Below are positions 16,276 to 24,920 of a stretch of 64,000 bases of DNA, in pieces. Position numbers and translations under genes: made by a program. Under the pieces are notes generated by a model that saw nothing but the letters and a program-made list of their open reading frames with translations, had not been told where the DNA came from and searched no databases. The DNA comes from Achromobacter animicus (lineage in GTDB: Bacteria; Pseudomonadota; Gammaproteobacteria; Burkholderiales; Burkholderiaceae_B). The stretch lies in the NCBI RefSeq assembly GCF_902859585.1, contig NZ_CADIJM010000002.1, forward strand, positions 248,001 through 312,000, written 5' to 3'. The first letter of the stretch is position 1. Each line of letters starts with the position of its first letter.

Positions 16276-17216
16276 GAATAGTTCTCCGTCCTGGGCAATG
16301 AGGCAAAAATTCGCTTCCACGCGGCGTTGTCGTACGCTTGGAAGCAGTCTTCCAGAGCGTGTTTGCCTTTGACTGCGTCAAGAATGTCCCGTTGGATGTC
16401 TGGATGCTTGGGCAGTAGCGGGTGAACGCAAACCCGATACAGGCTGAGCGCGAAGATGTCGCGCTCATTCCGCAGTCCTAACTGTTGGGCGTCACGGATC
16501 AGCCGAAAGGCATGCACACCCGCCTGCGGGGGTAGAGGACTCGAGCCATTCCAGCGCCATGGTGCGAACGAAAGTGCCTGACCTTGGGCTAGCCGCCACA
16601 TGCCAAGAAAGTCACTCACCAATTGCGCCGCATGCTGGGTATGGCGAACCAATTCCGTGTAATCCTCGCTTGCCGTCGCCGGCTTGCTCCGGAGTACGGA
16701 AAAGCTCCCCCAGCTTGTTGGGAACAACCAGGCACTGATCGGCGCGAGCATGGCCCCCGCTTGGGGGCCGAGTGCGCCGGCCAACAACTCCAGACGCACG
16801 GGTTCGAACCACGGGGTTGTCGCTTTTCGTACGCTGGACGAGGTGATTCGGCATTGTGTGGCAATGTGGTGTGCAGTTGGCCCCAGGCGTTCTGGGCTGG
16901 CCAGCCACCCGCAGACATAACGCTTGCCGTAATCGAGGTCTTCCTGCGTCTGGAGCGCACTGAGTTCCAGGAGACGCTGCGGTGCCGCAGCCCCGGGAGT
17001 ACCAAGCTGCACCAGGGCTGGACAGAGCCCCGGCGCGTGCGCCAGGTCTGGCCTCAAAACGCGGGTCACCGCGTCTGTGCCCAGCTCGTGCACCAGTGAC
17101 TCGATGGCTAACGGCCGCGTCGTGCCGCATGCTGCCAACGGGTCAACAAGCAGATAGAGATAATCGCCAGGCGAGCGGATTTGCTCGGCGAACGTGACGA
17201 CAGGCGCCGCAATCAT
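16272..17216 (-). CDS. DUF4123 adaptor/chaperone for the VgrG-borne effector
   Basis: 314 residues from the ATG that overlaps the vgrG stop (ATGA). The N-terminal half shows the DUF4123 pattern: YLYLLVDPLA, then LVHELGTDAVTRVLRPDLAHAPGLCPALVQLG, and a later CRITSSSVRKATTPWFEPVRLELL. DUF4123 proteins (Tap/TEC) load a cognate effector onto VgrG. Its position between vgrG and the effector, with ATGA overlaps on both sides, makes it the dedicated adaptor for the VasX-like effector. Confidence 0.85.
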   Translation of the reverse strand: MIAAPVVTFAEQIRSPGDYLYLLVDPLAACGTTRPLAIESLVHELGTDAVTRVLRPDLAHAPGLCPALVQLGTPGAAAPQRLLELSALQTQEDLDYGKRYVCGWLASPERLGPTAHHIATQCRITSSSVRKATTPWFEPVRLELLAGALGPQAGAMLAPISAWLFPTSWGSFSVLRSKPATASEDYTELVRHTQHAAQLVSDFLGMWRLAQGQALSFAPWRWNGSSPLPPQAGVHAFRLIRDAQQLGLRNERDIFALSLYRVCVHPLLPKHPDIQRDILDAVKGKHALEDCFQAYDNAAWKRIFASLPRTENYS

Positions 17217-19285
17217 CGGTTGCGCTCCGCACAATCCGCGTCCAAGCCTTCAAACGCAACCCCGGACAGGGCGAGGGTGTTACCACCGCCACCCCCCTTC
17301 TGGCTCATAGGCCCCTTGATCACGATGGCGATCCCGTCAAGCGTGATCCCCGACCCATCGATCCGTATCGTTCCCCCCGGCCCTTTCAACGTCAGGCTCT
17401 CCGCCGCCTGCACCTCATAAACCTTCGTACGCTGCAGGATCGCCTCCCCGGCCTGCAATTCCGAGCGCCCCTCGACCGTATGCTCCTGATGCCCGCCAAT
17501 ACTTACCCAATGATTCGCCGCGGTCTTATCGCGGCGGTTATTGCCCACTTCCTCGGTACGGTCCTTGGTGGTGTAGATCGTGTGATTGCGCCCCACGGTC
17601 AAAAAGTCATCCCGCCCGATGTCGTGCCGCCGGTCCTGGCCGATGTTGACCTGCTCGTCGTTGCCCACCGTCTCCTTGCGGTCGTGGCCGATGGTGATGG
17701 TTTCATCGTTCTCGACCTGCTCGCTGCGGTCGTGCCCCACAAACGTCGACTCGTCGTTGTTGACGTGGATGTTCTGATCCTTCTGCGCGTGGACGTAGAT
17801 TTCTTCCTGATCCTTCTCATCCTCGAAGCGCAGTTCGTTGTACCCCTCGCCTTTGTGGGTCTTGCTCTTGATCGTCATTCGCGTCTTGTGGCGCGGCAGT
17901 TCGTAGGGCGGCAACTGCAGGCGGTTGTAGACGCGGCCGGTGATCACGGGCTGGTCGGGGTCGCCGTCGAAGTAAGAGACGATGACTTCCTGACCGATGC
18001 GCGGGATGGCCATGTGGCCCCAGGTGGCGCCGGCGATGTTCTGCGAGACGCGAATCCAGCAGGAGCTGTACTCGTCCTCCTTGCCGAGCCGGTCCCAGGG
18101 GAACTGGACCTTCACCCGGCCGTATTCGTCGGTATAGATTTCTTCATTGGGCGGGCCGACCACCACAGCGTTTTGCGGACCGTCGATGCGGGGTCTGGGT
18201 AGCGGTTCCGCGCGCCATTCGGCGTCGTCCGGGACCAGCTCCGCCTCGTAGCTGTAGTGCGTTCCCAGCTGGGCTTGTGCGCTTTCCTCGGCCTGACTTG
18301 TGTGCTGGATGCCACGGTGGACGATGCGCACCGGGCGCCAGCCGCGGTTCAGATCTTCGCGCGGATGACCGGTCAGGCTAAATGAAATGCCCGGCTGGAG
18401 CCGCGGGTCATCGCCTTCAACGAAAGCGACGCGCGAATCGTGGCGATGGCCGCGCAGGCGGTTCTCGGCGAACGGTCTGCCGGCTTCGTCGAACTTGGCG
18501 CGCGCCGGGTAGTCATAGCGTTCATAGCGGCGGCCCTGATGGTCCAGATCTCGTCCGTCACGGCTGTGCTGGTGGGTGTAGCGCGGATGGTGAAACGTGT
18601 AGTCGCGCTGGGTCTGGCGCGCGGTGCGTACGTTCTCGGTGTAGGAAAATCGCCGCAGCGCTGGCTGCGGCTGGTCGCCGCCGGGTGTGGGGTTGTACAG
18701 CACCGGCTCGTCGCCCACGCGGCCGTGTATGAATAGCCGGTCGCTGTGGACCAGTTGATGGCCTTCGGCACCATGACGGAAGGAATAGAAGAAGCCTTCC
18801 TCGCGCATGATGCGCTCGACAAAGTCGTAGTCCGTGTCGCCCGCTTGCACGCAGTATTCGCGCGCCAGATGTTCGGTGGTGCCGCGCAGTTCGTAATCCT
18901 GGGTAAGACCATGCGCCTTGAGCACCGCCTCGGTGATTTGCGGCACGCTCTGGCGTTGGAAGATGCGCCAGTCGGAACTGAGCTTTAGCCGCGCCAGGCG
19001 CGGCTCGACAATCGCCGAGTAGCGCGTACGCCGAAAGCCCGTGTCGCCCTGGACGAACGACGAGACCGCGCCGTGGACGTAGCGAACGGGCGCGGCGCCG
19101 TGCCAGATCGTAAGCAACGCGGCGCGGTCCAGCACCACGCCAAAATCGATGGCCGGGTTGCCGCTGGCCAGGTCCACTTCCAGCAGGAAGGTCTCGGACA
19201 ACCCCTCCTGCAGCGTGAATTCGACGACCTCAAAGGACTCGTCGCCGATGGCGAATGTAAAGCGCAGATCAGATTGCGTGGGCAT
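17213..19285 (-). CDS. vgrG: Type VI secretion spike protein VgrG (TssI)
   Basis: 690 residues. The gp27-like part covers roughly 1-380. The gp5 OB-fold follows, with the VgrG signature PRIGQEVIVSYFDGDPDQPVITGRVYN, and then a beta-prism made of repeats such as NDESTFVGHDRSEQVENDETITIGHDR (about 510-610). A DUF2345-like segment follows and the protein ends with a short tail after a Gly run (QKGGGGGN). There is no enzymatic C-terminal extension, so this is a carrier spike. It lies in the tss operon just after tssL and is followed by its adaptor and effector genes. Confidence 0.95.
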   Translation of the reverse strand: MPTQSDLRFTFAIGDESFEVVEFTLQEGLSETFLLEVDLASGNPAIDFGVVLDRAALLTIWHGAAPVRYVHGAVSSFVQGDTGFRRTRYSAIVEPRLARLKLSSDWRIFQRQSVPQITEAVLKAHGLTQDYELRGTTEHLAREYCVQAGDTDYDFVERIMREEGFFYSFRHGAEGHQLVHSDRLFIHGRVGDEPVLYNPTPGGDQPQPALRRFSYTENVRTARQTQRDYTFHHPRYTHQHSRDGRDLDHQGRRYERYDYPARAKFDEAGRPFAENRLRGHRHDSRVAFVEGDDPRLQPGISFSLTGHPREDLNRGWRPVRIVHRGIQHTSQAEESAQAQLGTHYSYEAELVPDDAEWRAEPLPRPRIDGPQNAVVVGPPNEEIYTDEYGRVKVQFPWDRLGKEDEYSSCWIRVSQNIAGATWGHMAIPRIGQEVIVSYFDGDPDQPVITGRVYNRLQLPPYELPRHKTRMTIKSKTHKGEGYNELRFEDEKDQEEIYVHAQKDQNIHVNNDESTFVGHDRSEQVENDETITIGHDRKETVGNDEQVNIGQDRRHDIGRDDFLTVGRNHTIYTTKDRTEEVGNNRRDKTAANHWVSIGGHQEHTVEGRSELQAGEAILQRTKVYEVQAAESLTLKGPGGTIRIDGSGITLDGIAIVIKGPMSQKGGGGGNTLALSGVAFEGLDADCAERNR

Positions 19286-19318
19286 GGTGTCTTTATCTCC
19301 GTTTCGGTGCGAGCCGGG

Positions 19319-20194
19319 TCACTGCTTGAGGATGCTCTCTAGCGAATCCAACACCATCTGCGTGGCGGCGCCGAGTTTCAGGGAGAAGTACAGATAGGCG
19401 CCGGCGATAACGGCCGCCGCCACCGCCCAAGGCGTCCACAGCGGCCACTGGCGGTGAAGCTTGCGACGAAGCCTGGCGATGTTGGCGGGTGCGTCCACCA
19501 GCCGCTCGGGCGCGTCTCCTCGCAGTTGCCGAAGCTGCTCATGCAGCTTGGTGATGATGGCGTTGAGCGTGTCTTTGTTGTTGTGCTGCTGGCCATACTT
19601 GCCCTGGTATCCCAGGCACAGGCACAGATACTTGAACTCGAGCGCATCGCGGTACTTGGCCGCGTCCATTTGCATGCGCGCCAGCACCGTGAAGAACTTC
19701 TCGCCGCCCCAGGTTTCGTTGTGGTGGTAGCTGAGCAGTGACCGGCCCTTCCAGCGCGATCCCACCCCCCACGGCGTGGCCATCACCGCCTCGTCGATGA
19801 AGGCGCAAAGGGCATAGCGGAATGACAGCTGCGTCGCCCCGTCGTAGCCAAGCTGCCGGACTTCTTCGGACAGCGCAGTGATATGGTCCCGGACGTTCTC
19901 ATAGAGCCGGCTGACCTCTTCCTGCGGCAGGTCCATCATGCGGCGTAGGCGAATCACCAGACCGAAGAGCGGTTGGGCGATGTCCACCAGCGGGTTGATG
20001 CTATGGCCACGCAATTGAAACTGCAGGTCCTCGTCCGCATTGATGCGAAAGACGCCGTCGTACAGGACGCTTTCTGGGTCACGAACGATGGGCTCACGCG
20101 GCGCGCGCATGAAGTCCTCGGGCACCTCGGGCAGGGCGGAACGATTGGAGGGCTTGTCGGTACGGTCGTTGCCGACCACCACGGTTTGGCTCAT
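19319..20194 (-). CDS. tssL: T6SS membrane complex protein TssL (DotU/IcmH)
   Basis: 291 residues. The cytoplasmic DotU domain includes INPLVDIAQPLFGLVIRLRR, FIDEAVMATPWG and LEFKYLCLCLGYQGKY. A single transmembrane segment lies near the C terminus (about 252-273, WAVAAAVIAGAYLYFSLKL). There is no OmpA/peptidoglycan-binding extension, so this is the short TssL form. It joins TssJ and TssM in the envelope complex. It starts one base after the tssK stop. Confidence 0.93.
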   Translation of the reverse strand: MSQTVVVGNDRTDKPSNRSALPEVPEDFMRAPREPIVRDPESVLYDGVFRINADEDLQFQLRGHSINPLVDIAQPLFGLVIRLRRMMDLPQEEVSRLYENVRDHITALSEEVRQLGYDGATQLSFRYALCAFIDEAVMATPWGVGSRWKGRSLLSYHHNETWGGEKFFTVLARMQMDAAKYRDALEFKYLCLCLGYQGKYGQQHNNKDTLNAIITKLHEQLRQLRGDAPERLVDAPANIARLRRKLHRQWPLWTPWAVAAAVIAGAYLYFSLKLGAATQMVLDSLESILKQ

Positions 20195-20195
20195 C

Positions 20196-21533
20196 TCATT
20201 GACTCCGAATGGCCCAGAACTGCAACTCCAGCTCCGGGAAGTCGCCGGTGATGTGGAAGCCGAAGCCGGTTGACCCTTGTGGCATCAGGCGCTGCCAATG
20301 CGGATGGGACCGGTCGAGCTGGAAGTAGGTGAAGCCGGCATGGAAAGGCAGATGGCGCGGCGCGACGGGCAATGTCATTAGCGGAACGCCGGGCAACTGC
20401 AGGCGGATCAACTCCTGCAGCAGTTGATGCGACGCCACCTTGGCCTGGCGCACGAACTGTTGCCGCATCTGCTCCAGGGGCATGCGCGCACGGACCGCCA
20501 GGATGAAGTCGGCGCTTTGCAGCAGGCTGGGGTCGTGAATTTGCGCGGTGTAGACGCCGTGTCCCTGCATGTCCAGCGGTAGCGACACGGCGCGGGGCTG
20601 CAGCACGGTGCTGAGCACGCGGCGCAGGGTTTCCTTCAGCATGCGGAACGAGGTCTGCGGCGAGTCGTGCTGATACGCGGGATAGTCCTGCGGCAACCGG
20701 CCCTCGTCGGTGAAGGTGGTGAGTTCGCCGCAGGCTTGACCGCACGCCAGATACGCATCGACCGGACGGACGTCCGCGTCGCGGGCCAGATGCCGGAACA
20801 GATGCTGCCAGCGGTTCAGCGACTGCAGCAGGTTGAAGTCGGTGATATCCGCGACCCCGGATTGGCCCGGAGATCCGATCCGGTGCGCGATGCTTTTCGC
20901 GCGCTCGTGCATCAGCGCGGCGATCTCTTCCATGAAATGCGCCAGCGGCCGAATGGCCTGCAGATACATGCCCGTGATGTGAAAGTCGCTGTCCAGCAGC
21001 AGGCTGCCATCGGGGCGGCGGTCCAGAATGCGGGTCAGCGCCAGACCGGTGAAAGCGCTGCGGTCGTCGCGCTCCAGCGCCAGTTGCAGGTTGGGCACGG
21101 CCAGCGCGATGGGCGTGTGATTGCCCTGATGGCTATGGGTGTCGCGGATGTCTTCCGTGCGATGGATGTAGCGGGCGTTGCCCAGCGTATCGGGCCAGCG
21201 GACCTCGGATATCCCGTCGGATCGCAGCGGCAAGGTCAGATACACCGTCTGGTTGGCGGCGGTCGCATCCAGAATCGACAGCGGTTCGGGTGGCGGCTGG
21301 TCGTGCGGGATGTTGAAGGCGGTGCCGTCGGGCATGATGCCGCGGGCCCGCACGATGGAGATCTTGCCGAACGACAGGAACTCCTGATTCAGCTCCAGCT
21401 CGGAAAAGCCGTAGCAATATCGGCTGCCCATGCGCACGTTGATGTAGTGCTCAAGGTATCGGTCTGTCTGCTGGAAATGCTGGGGTTTGACGAATTGCCC
21501 TTCGCCCCAAACGACGGGATTGCGGCTGGTCAT
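20196..21533 (-). CDS. tssK: T6SS baseplate protein TssK
   Basis: 445 residues with the diagnostic N terminus PVVWGEGQFVKPQHFQQTDRYLEHYI and the C-terminal HAGFTYFQLDRSHPHWQ region that docks to the membrane complex. TssK connects the baseplate to TssJLM. The ATG at 21533 overlaps the tssJ stop (ATGA). The frame is open further upstream, but the family N terminus fixes this start. Confidence 0.95.
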   Translation of the reverse strand: MTSRNPVVWGEGQFVKPQHFQQTDRYLEHYINVRMGSRYCYGFSELELNQEFLSFGKISIVRARGIMPDGTAFNIPHDQPPPEPLSILDATAANQTVYLTLPLRSDGISEVRWPDTLGNARYIHRTEDIRDTHSHQGNHTPIALAVPNLQLALERDDRSAFTGLALTRILDRRPDGSLLLDSDFHITGMYLQAIRPLAHFMEEIAALMHERAKSIAHRIGSPGQSGVADITDFNLLQSLNRWQHLFRHLARDADVRPVDAYLACGQACGELTTFTDEGRLPQDYPAYQHDSPQTSFRMLKETLRRVLSTVLQPRAVSLPLDMQGHGVYTAQIHDPSLLQSADFILAVRARMPLEQMRQQFVRQAKVASHQLLQELIRLQLPGVPLMTLPVAPRHLPFHAGFTYFQLDRSHPHWQRLMPQGSTGFGFHITGDFPELELQFWAIRSQ

Positions 21534-22540
21534 GGCTGTTTTCTCGCTTGATTGCGCGGGCGCGGAGCGGTCCTTTCGGGCCGGTAGTTTTCGTCGGTGA
21601 TGGCGACGCGCGTGTCTTGCAGGGTGACCAGCAAGGCGTACCTGCGGCTGCGCGGTTCCACCCGGAAGACGTCGTACCAACGTTGCGCGTCGGGTGCGTT
21701 GAAGGCTGCGACGACGGCGACGTAATGGGTGTCTTCGTCCAGCTCGTGATAGTTGATGAACTTGAATTGGCCGGGCGCGAGCATGTAGTCGTCGGCCGTG
21801 ATGTAGGTGCTTCCTAGCGCCTTCTTTGGGGCGTTGCGGACCAGGTCGGGGTCGGCGTTCTCCAGCAGTGAATCGTCCTTGAGCTGAATTACGCGAAAGG
21901 CGATGGGCGTGGCGTTGACGTGATCCTGGACCGCAAGCGCCGCTGCGGGCGCTAGGGGCACGCCATCGCGATACTGGCCCAATGCGACATCGAGGTCGGG
22001 GCTGGTCGCGCCAACGCCAATCTCCGCAGCCGAATCCTGCGCGTCTTCACTTTTGCGCAAGTGCCATTGCACAGGGAAGGGGGCTCGGCTCGTCGCCACG
22101 CTGTCTGCCCACAGGCGTTCAAGCGCGGGACTGACCGCGACGGAGCGCGGCTTGAATGTTTTGGTGAATCCGGACCTGACCAACGTATTCGGCCGGTCTT
22201 CAGACGCCGCCGCCGTAGAGGCCTCTTGATGCAGGTGGTCGAGCAATGTCTGCAGACTGTGGACCAGGTCTTCGCGGGATTCGCCCTGCACATTGACCGA
22301 GAACGACCGGTCATCCGACACAGCCGGGGCCGGATCGACGTCCGGCTCGGCGACGGGATTGGGATTTACGTCCTTGGCGGCGTACAGACTCAGCGCCACC
22401 TGCGTCGGCTGATCTTCGGGCGGGCCTACCTGAATGCTGGGATCCATCAGGACCTGACCCGTCTTCGTGAGCACGTTGCCGACCGTGGTGCAGCCGGACA
22501 GCAACGCCCCGATGCACAAGAGTCCAACTGCTGGCCTCAT
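21530..22540 (-). CDS. tssJ: T6SS outer-membrane lipoprotein TssJ with a large insertion
   Basis: 336 residues. A lipoprotein signal with lipobox LSGC places the lipidated Cys at 17. The TssJ transthyretin-like fold is split: the first strand (PTQVALSLYAAKDVNPN, about 46-62) is separated from the rest (TPIAFRVIQLKDD, about 211 on, to LAPGQFKFINYHELDEDTHYVAVVAAF) by about 147 residues. Typical TssJ proteins are 150-190 residues, with these parts joined by a short loop. The insert is not recognised. Overlaps with both neighbours (ATGA) support the reading frame. Confidence 0.85.
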   Translation of the reverse strand: MRPAVGLLCIGALLSGCTTVGNVLTKTGQVLMDPSIQVGPPEDQPTQVALSLYAAKDVNPNPVAEPDVDPAPAVSDDRSFSVNVQGESREDLVHSLQTLLDHLHQEASTAAASEDRPNTLVRSGFTKTFKPRSVAVSPALERLWADSVATSRAPFPVQWHLRKSEDAQDSAAEIGVGATSPDLDVALGQYRDGVPLAPAAALAVQDHVNATPIAFRVIQLKDDSLLENADPDLVRNAPKKALGSTYITADDYMLAPGQFKFINYHELDEDTHYVAVVAAFNAPDAQRWYDVFRVEPRSRRYALLVTLQDTRVAITDENYRPERTAPRPRNQARKQP

Positions 22541-23904
22541 GGCTCTTCCTTGCGCAGCGCCTGGTCGTAGGCCTGATCAAAGACTTCCCAGAACAGTTTG
22601 TCGAACCCCTGCTGCCGGCTGGATTTGAGCTCTTCGTAGTAATGCCGGTACATCTGCCATGCCCAGTCTCCGGGCAGTGCCTCGGAGTGCTGGCCGGACC
22701 GGTACCGGGCGAAGCGGCGTTCAAGCTGGTCGGGCGCGAATGCCTGCAGCAATGCGTTCAGGCCCGCGGTAACGGCCTTGAGCATGGCACGATGCTGTTC
22801 ACCGATCTGCTCCAGCGATTCCTCGACGGCGGCGGTGGGCGACAGGTGAACCATGCTGCGGTCCCGAGAAAAAAGCGCGCGCACGGTTTCCGGGTAGGTC
22901 TGCGCGAGGCGCAGCGGATTGTCTTCGATAGGCTGCAGGGTGCGTTTGGCCAGCGCCAGTCCCTGGCCTTCCGGTGTACGGTGCAGCGCGGCGAGTCCGC
23001 GGATGAGCGCGGCGAGGGTGGTGCCGGCCTCGAACAGCAAGGCATGCGCGGCGTGCGGGTCCAACGCTCCTACCGGCGCGCCCAGACCCTCGACCAGCGG
23101 CCCCACAAGGCCCGCCGCATCGCCAGTCTGACTGAACTGACTCTGGATCCATTGATCGGATGCGCCAGGGGCTGCAGAAGAAGGGGGGGGTCCCGACATG
23201 GGGCGATCTCCGAAGGCATGCAAAGGGGAGCCGGATACGGCTTCGAATCGGGTGGTGGACAGGTCGGCCTGCGCGGCCAATTGGGTTTGTCCGTAGTGCC
23301 GGGAATCCAGCACAGCGGCATCGCCGGACGAGGCGGAATCCGAGCGAGCCGCCTCTTCAAGCGCCAGCAAGGGATCCAGGCGTCCCTGCGACGGCGTCTC
23401 CGACAAGGCGTGGAACTCGCGCCAACCATGCTCGTCGGCCTGGTTTGGCGTAGGGACATCGTTGCGGTGCTTGGGAAGGGCGTCGATAGGTTCATTCGAC
23501 GTCCCCAGCAACTCGGTCACATCATGTTCAGCCAGATGCCGGGCAGGGTCTGGCAGGTTGTAGGTCTCGTCATCCAGGTTGACCGTCAGGCGATAGGGAC
23601 CGACATGAAGGATGTCTCCCCCGCGCAGCCGGGCGCCGACAAGTGCGCCCAGCGGATCCGTCTGGTCGTTCACTCGCGTCTGGCCGCAGCGGTCAATGAC
23701 GAAGTAACTGCCGTCCTCGTAGCGAACCTCGCAGTGAATGGACTGCACGCGGCCAGACCGGTCATGCAGGATCCAGTCCGCCCCGTTGGCGCCGATCGTG
23801 CCGCCAGCGGTGTCAAACATGCACCGGGGCTGGCTCCCTTTCTGCAGGACTTGCGGGTTATCGACCACCAGGGCGAGACGATGATTGGAGGATGTCGGTT
23901 TCAT
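22537..23904 (-). CDS. tagH: FHA-domain T6SS-associated protein (TagH/ImpI-like)
   Basis: 455 residues from the ATG overlapping the tssG stop. An FHA domain occupies about 10-105 (GTIGANGADWILHD, SIHCEVRYEDGSYFVID, GDILHVGPYRL); the usual FHA Gly-Arg, Ser and His positions are only partly kept. A low-complexity linker follows, and the C-terminal domain is typical of type VI FHA proteins (LALAKRTLQPIEDNPLR, then LERRFARYRSGQHSEALPGDWAWQMYRHYYEEL). In systems with PpkA/PppA it reads threonine phosphorylation; neither kinase nor phosphatase gene is in this window. Confidence 0.88.
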   Translation of the reverse strand: MKPTSSNHRLALVVDNPQVLQKGSQPRCMFDTAGGTIGANGADWILHDRSGRVQSIHCEVRYEDGSYFVIDRCGQTRVNDQTDPLGALVGARLRGGDILHVGPYRLTVNLDDETYNLPDPARHLAEHDVTELLGTSNEPIDALPKHRNDVPTPNQADEHGWREFHALSETPSQGRLDPLLALEEAARSDSASSGDAAVLDSRHYGQTQLAAQADLSTTRFEAVSGSPLHAFGDRPMSGPPPSSAAPGASDQWIQSQFSQTGDAAGLVGPLVEGLGAPVGALDPHAAHALLFEAGTTLAALIRGLAALHRTPEGQGLALAKRTLQPIEDNPLRLAQTYPETVRALFSRDRSMVHLSPTAAVEESLEQIGEQHRAMLKAVTAGLNALLQAFAPDQLERRFARYRSGQHSEALPGDWAWQMYRHYYEELKSSRQQGFDKLFWEVFDQAYDQALRKEEP

Positions 23905-24920
23905 GTGCGCAGAGTGACTCTGACGGGCGGCGGAAGGGGCGTGGCCGGCTGTTCGAGAAAGCTGGTCCACCCCAATTGGGTGCCGTCGGCGTGCCGAAGA
24001 TTGAAGGGAGGAACTTCGTCCTGACGCAGGCCAAGTTCGAGGTCGCAGGGCACCGGGTCACGGAGCAGGAACACGACCAGCTGGCGCAGGCGCTCGAAGT
24101 TTTCGCCTGCCGGCAGGAATTCCCGGAAACGGTCCTGGCTCAGGCCCGATATCACGATGACGAAGCTGCAGTGCCGGGTACGGACGCTGTCGCCGATCTG
24201 GAAACTTTCGCTGAGCTGGCCGTTGCGCCGGCCGAGCCGGATGCGGTCGGCGTCGTCGATGAGCGTGTGGCGCAGTTCGAAATCGCGGATCTGCACGTCC
24301 TTCAGATCGAAGCAATGCGCGATCAGCCCGGCCAGCATGGTCGGCGAGCGGCTGCGCAGGACCACGGCGCCTGCGAAGCTCAGCAGCCGGCTCCAGGCGA
24401 TTGGCGTGTCGCCGCGGGTCGCGTCATGCTTCAGGCCGATCAACGCGAAGATCCGCCGCGAGAACTGATCGTCCGCACCGCGCCGGAAGCGGATGTAGTA
24501 CCGGTACTTGCGCCAGGCCTGGTGCAGCAGCGTCAGCAGGCGATGATTGAAGAAGTCCAGGAATGCCGGGCGGATGCCCACGCCTTGGCCGGCCTCGTAG
24601 GCCAGACGGTCCAGGTAATAGCTGGGCAGCGGGGAATCCGTGCCGTGCATGCCGAAGAACGTGGCCTGCACCCGGTACTGGTGCGGAACGTGATTTTCCA
24701 GCCGTTCGGCCAGGGCGACGTCGGAGGCCGGAAAGCCAAGCCCGGCGTGATTGCCGAGCAAAACGCGCTGGTGATCGGCATCGAAGCTGTCGGGCGATTC
24801 CAGATCGTCCTCGTGCAGCGCATGCAGGCGTTCCAGAAGGCAGAAGAAGTCATGCCTTTTGGCCTCGGCCAGCAATGCGTCGCTTAGATCAGGGGCTGCG
24901 TGCCGCTGCGCATGGGCCAT
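23901..24920 (-). CDS. tssG: T6SS baseplate protein TssG (VasB/ImpH)
   Basis: 339 residues with TssG landmarks: FFCLLERLHAL near the N terminus, LGFPASDVA, ATFFGMHGTDSPLPSYYLDRL and FLDFFNHRLLTLLHQAWRKYRYY. TssG pairs with TssF and TssE to form baseplate wedges. Its start lies 37 bases inside the 3' end of tssF; this long overlap is usual for the pair. Confidence 0.93.
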   Translation of the reverse strand: MAHAQRHAAPDLSDALLAEAKRHDFFCLLERLHALHEDDLESPDSFDADHQRVLLGNHAGLGFPASDVALAERLENHVPHQYRVQATFFGMHGTDSPLPSYYLDRLAYEAGQGVGIRPAFLDFFNHRLLTLLHQAWRKYRYYIRFRRGADDQFSRRIFALIGLKHDATRGDTPIAWSRLLSFAGAVVLRSRSPTMLAGLIAHCFDLKDVQIRDFELRHTLIDDADRIRLGRRNGQLSESFQIGDSVRTRHCSFVIVISGLSQDRFREFLPAGENFERLRQLVVFLLRDPVPCDLELGLRQDEVPPFNLRHADGTQLGWTSFLEQPATPLPPPVRVTLRT

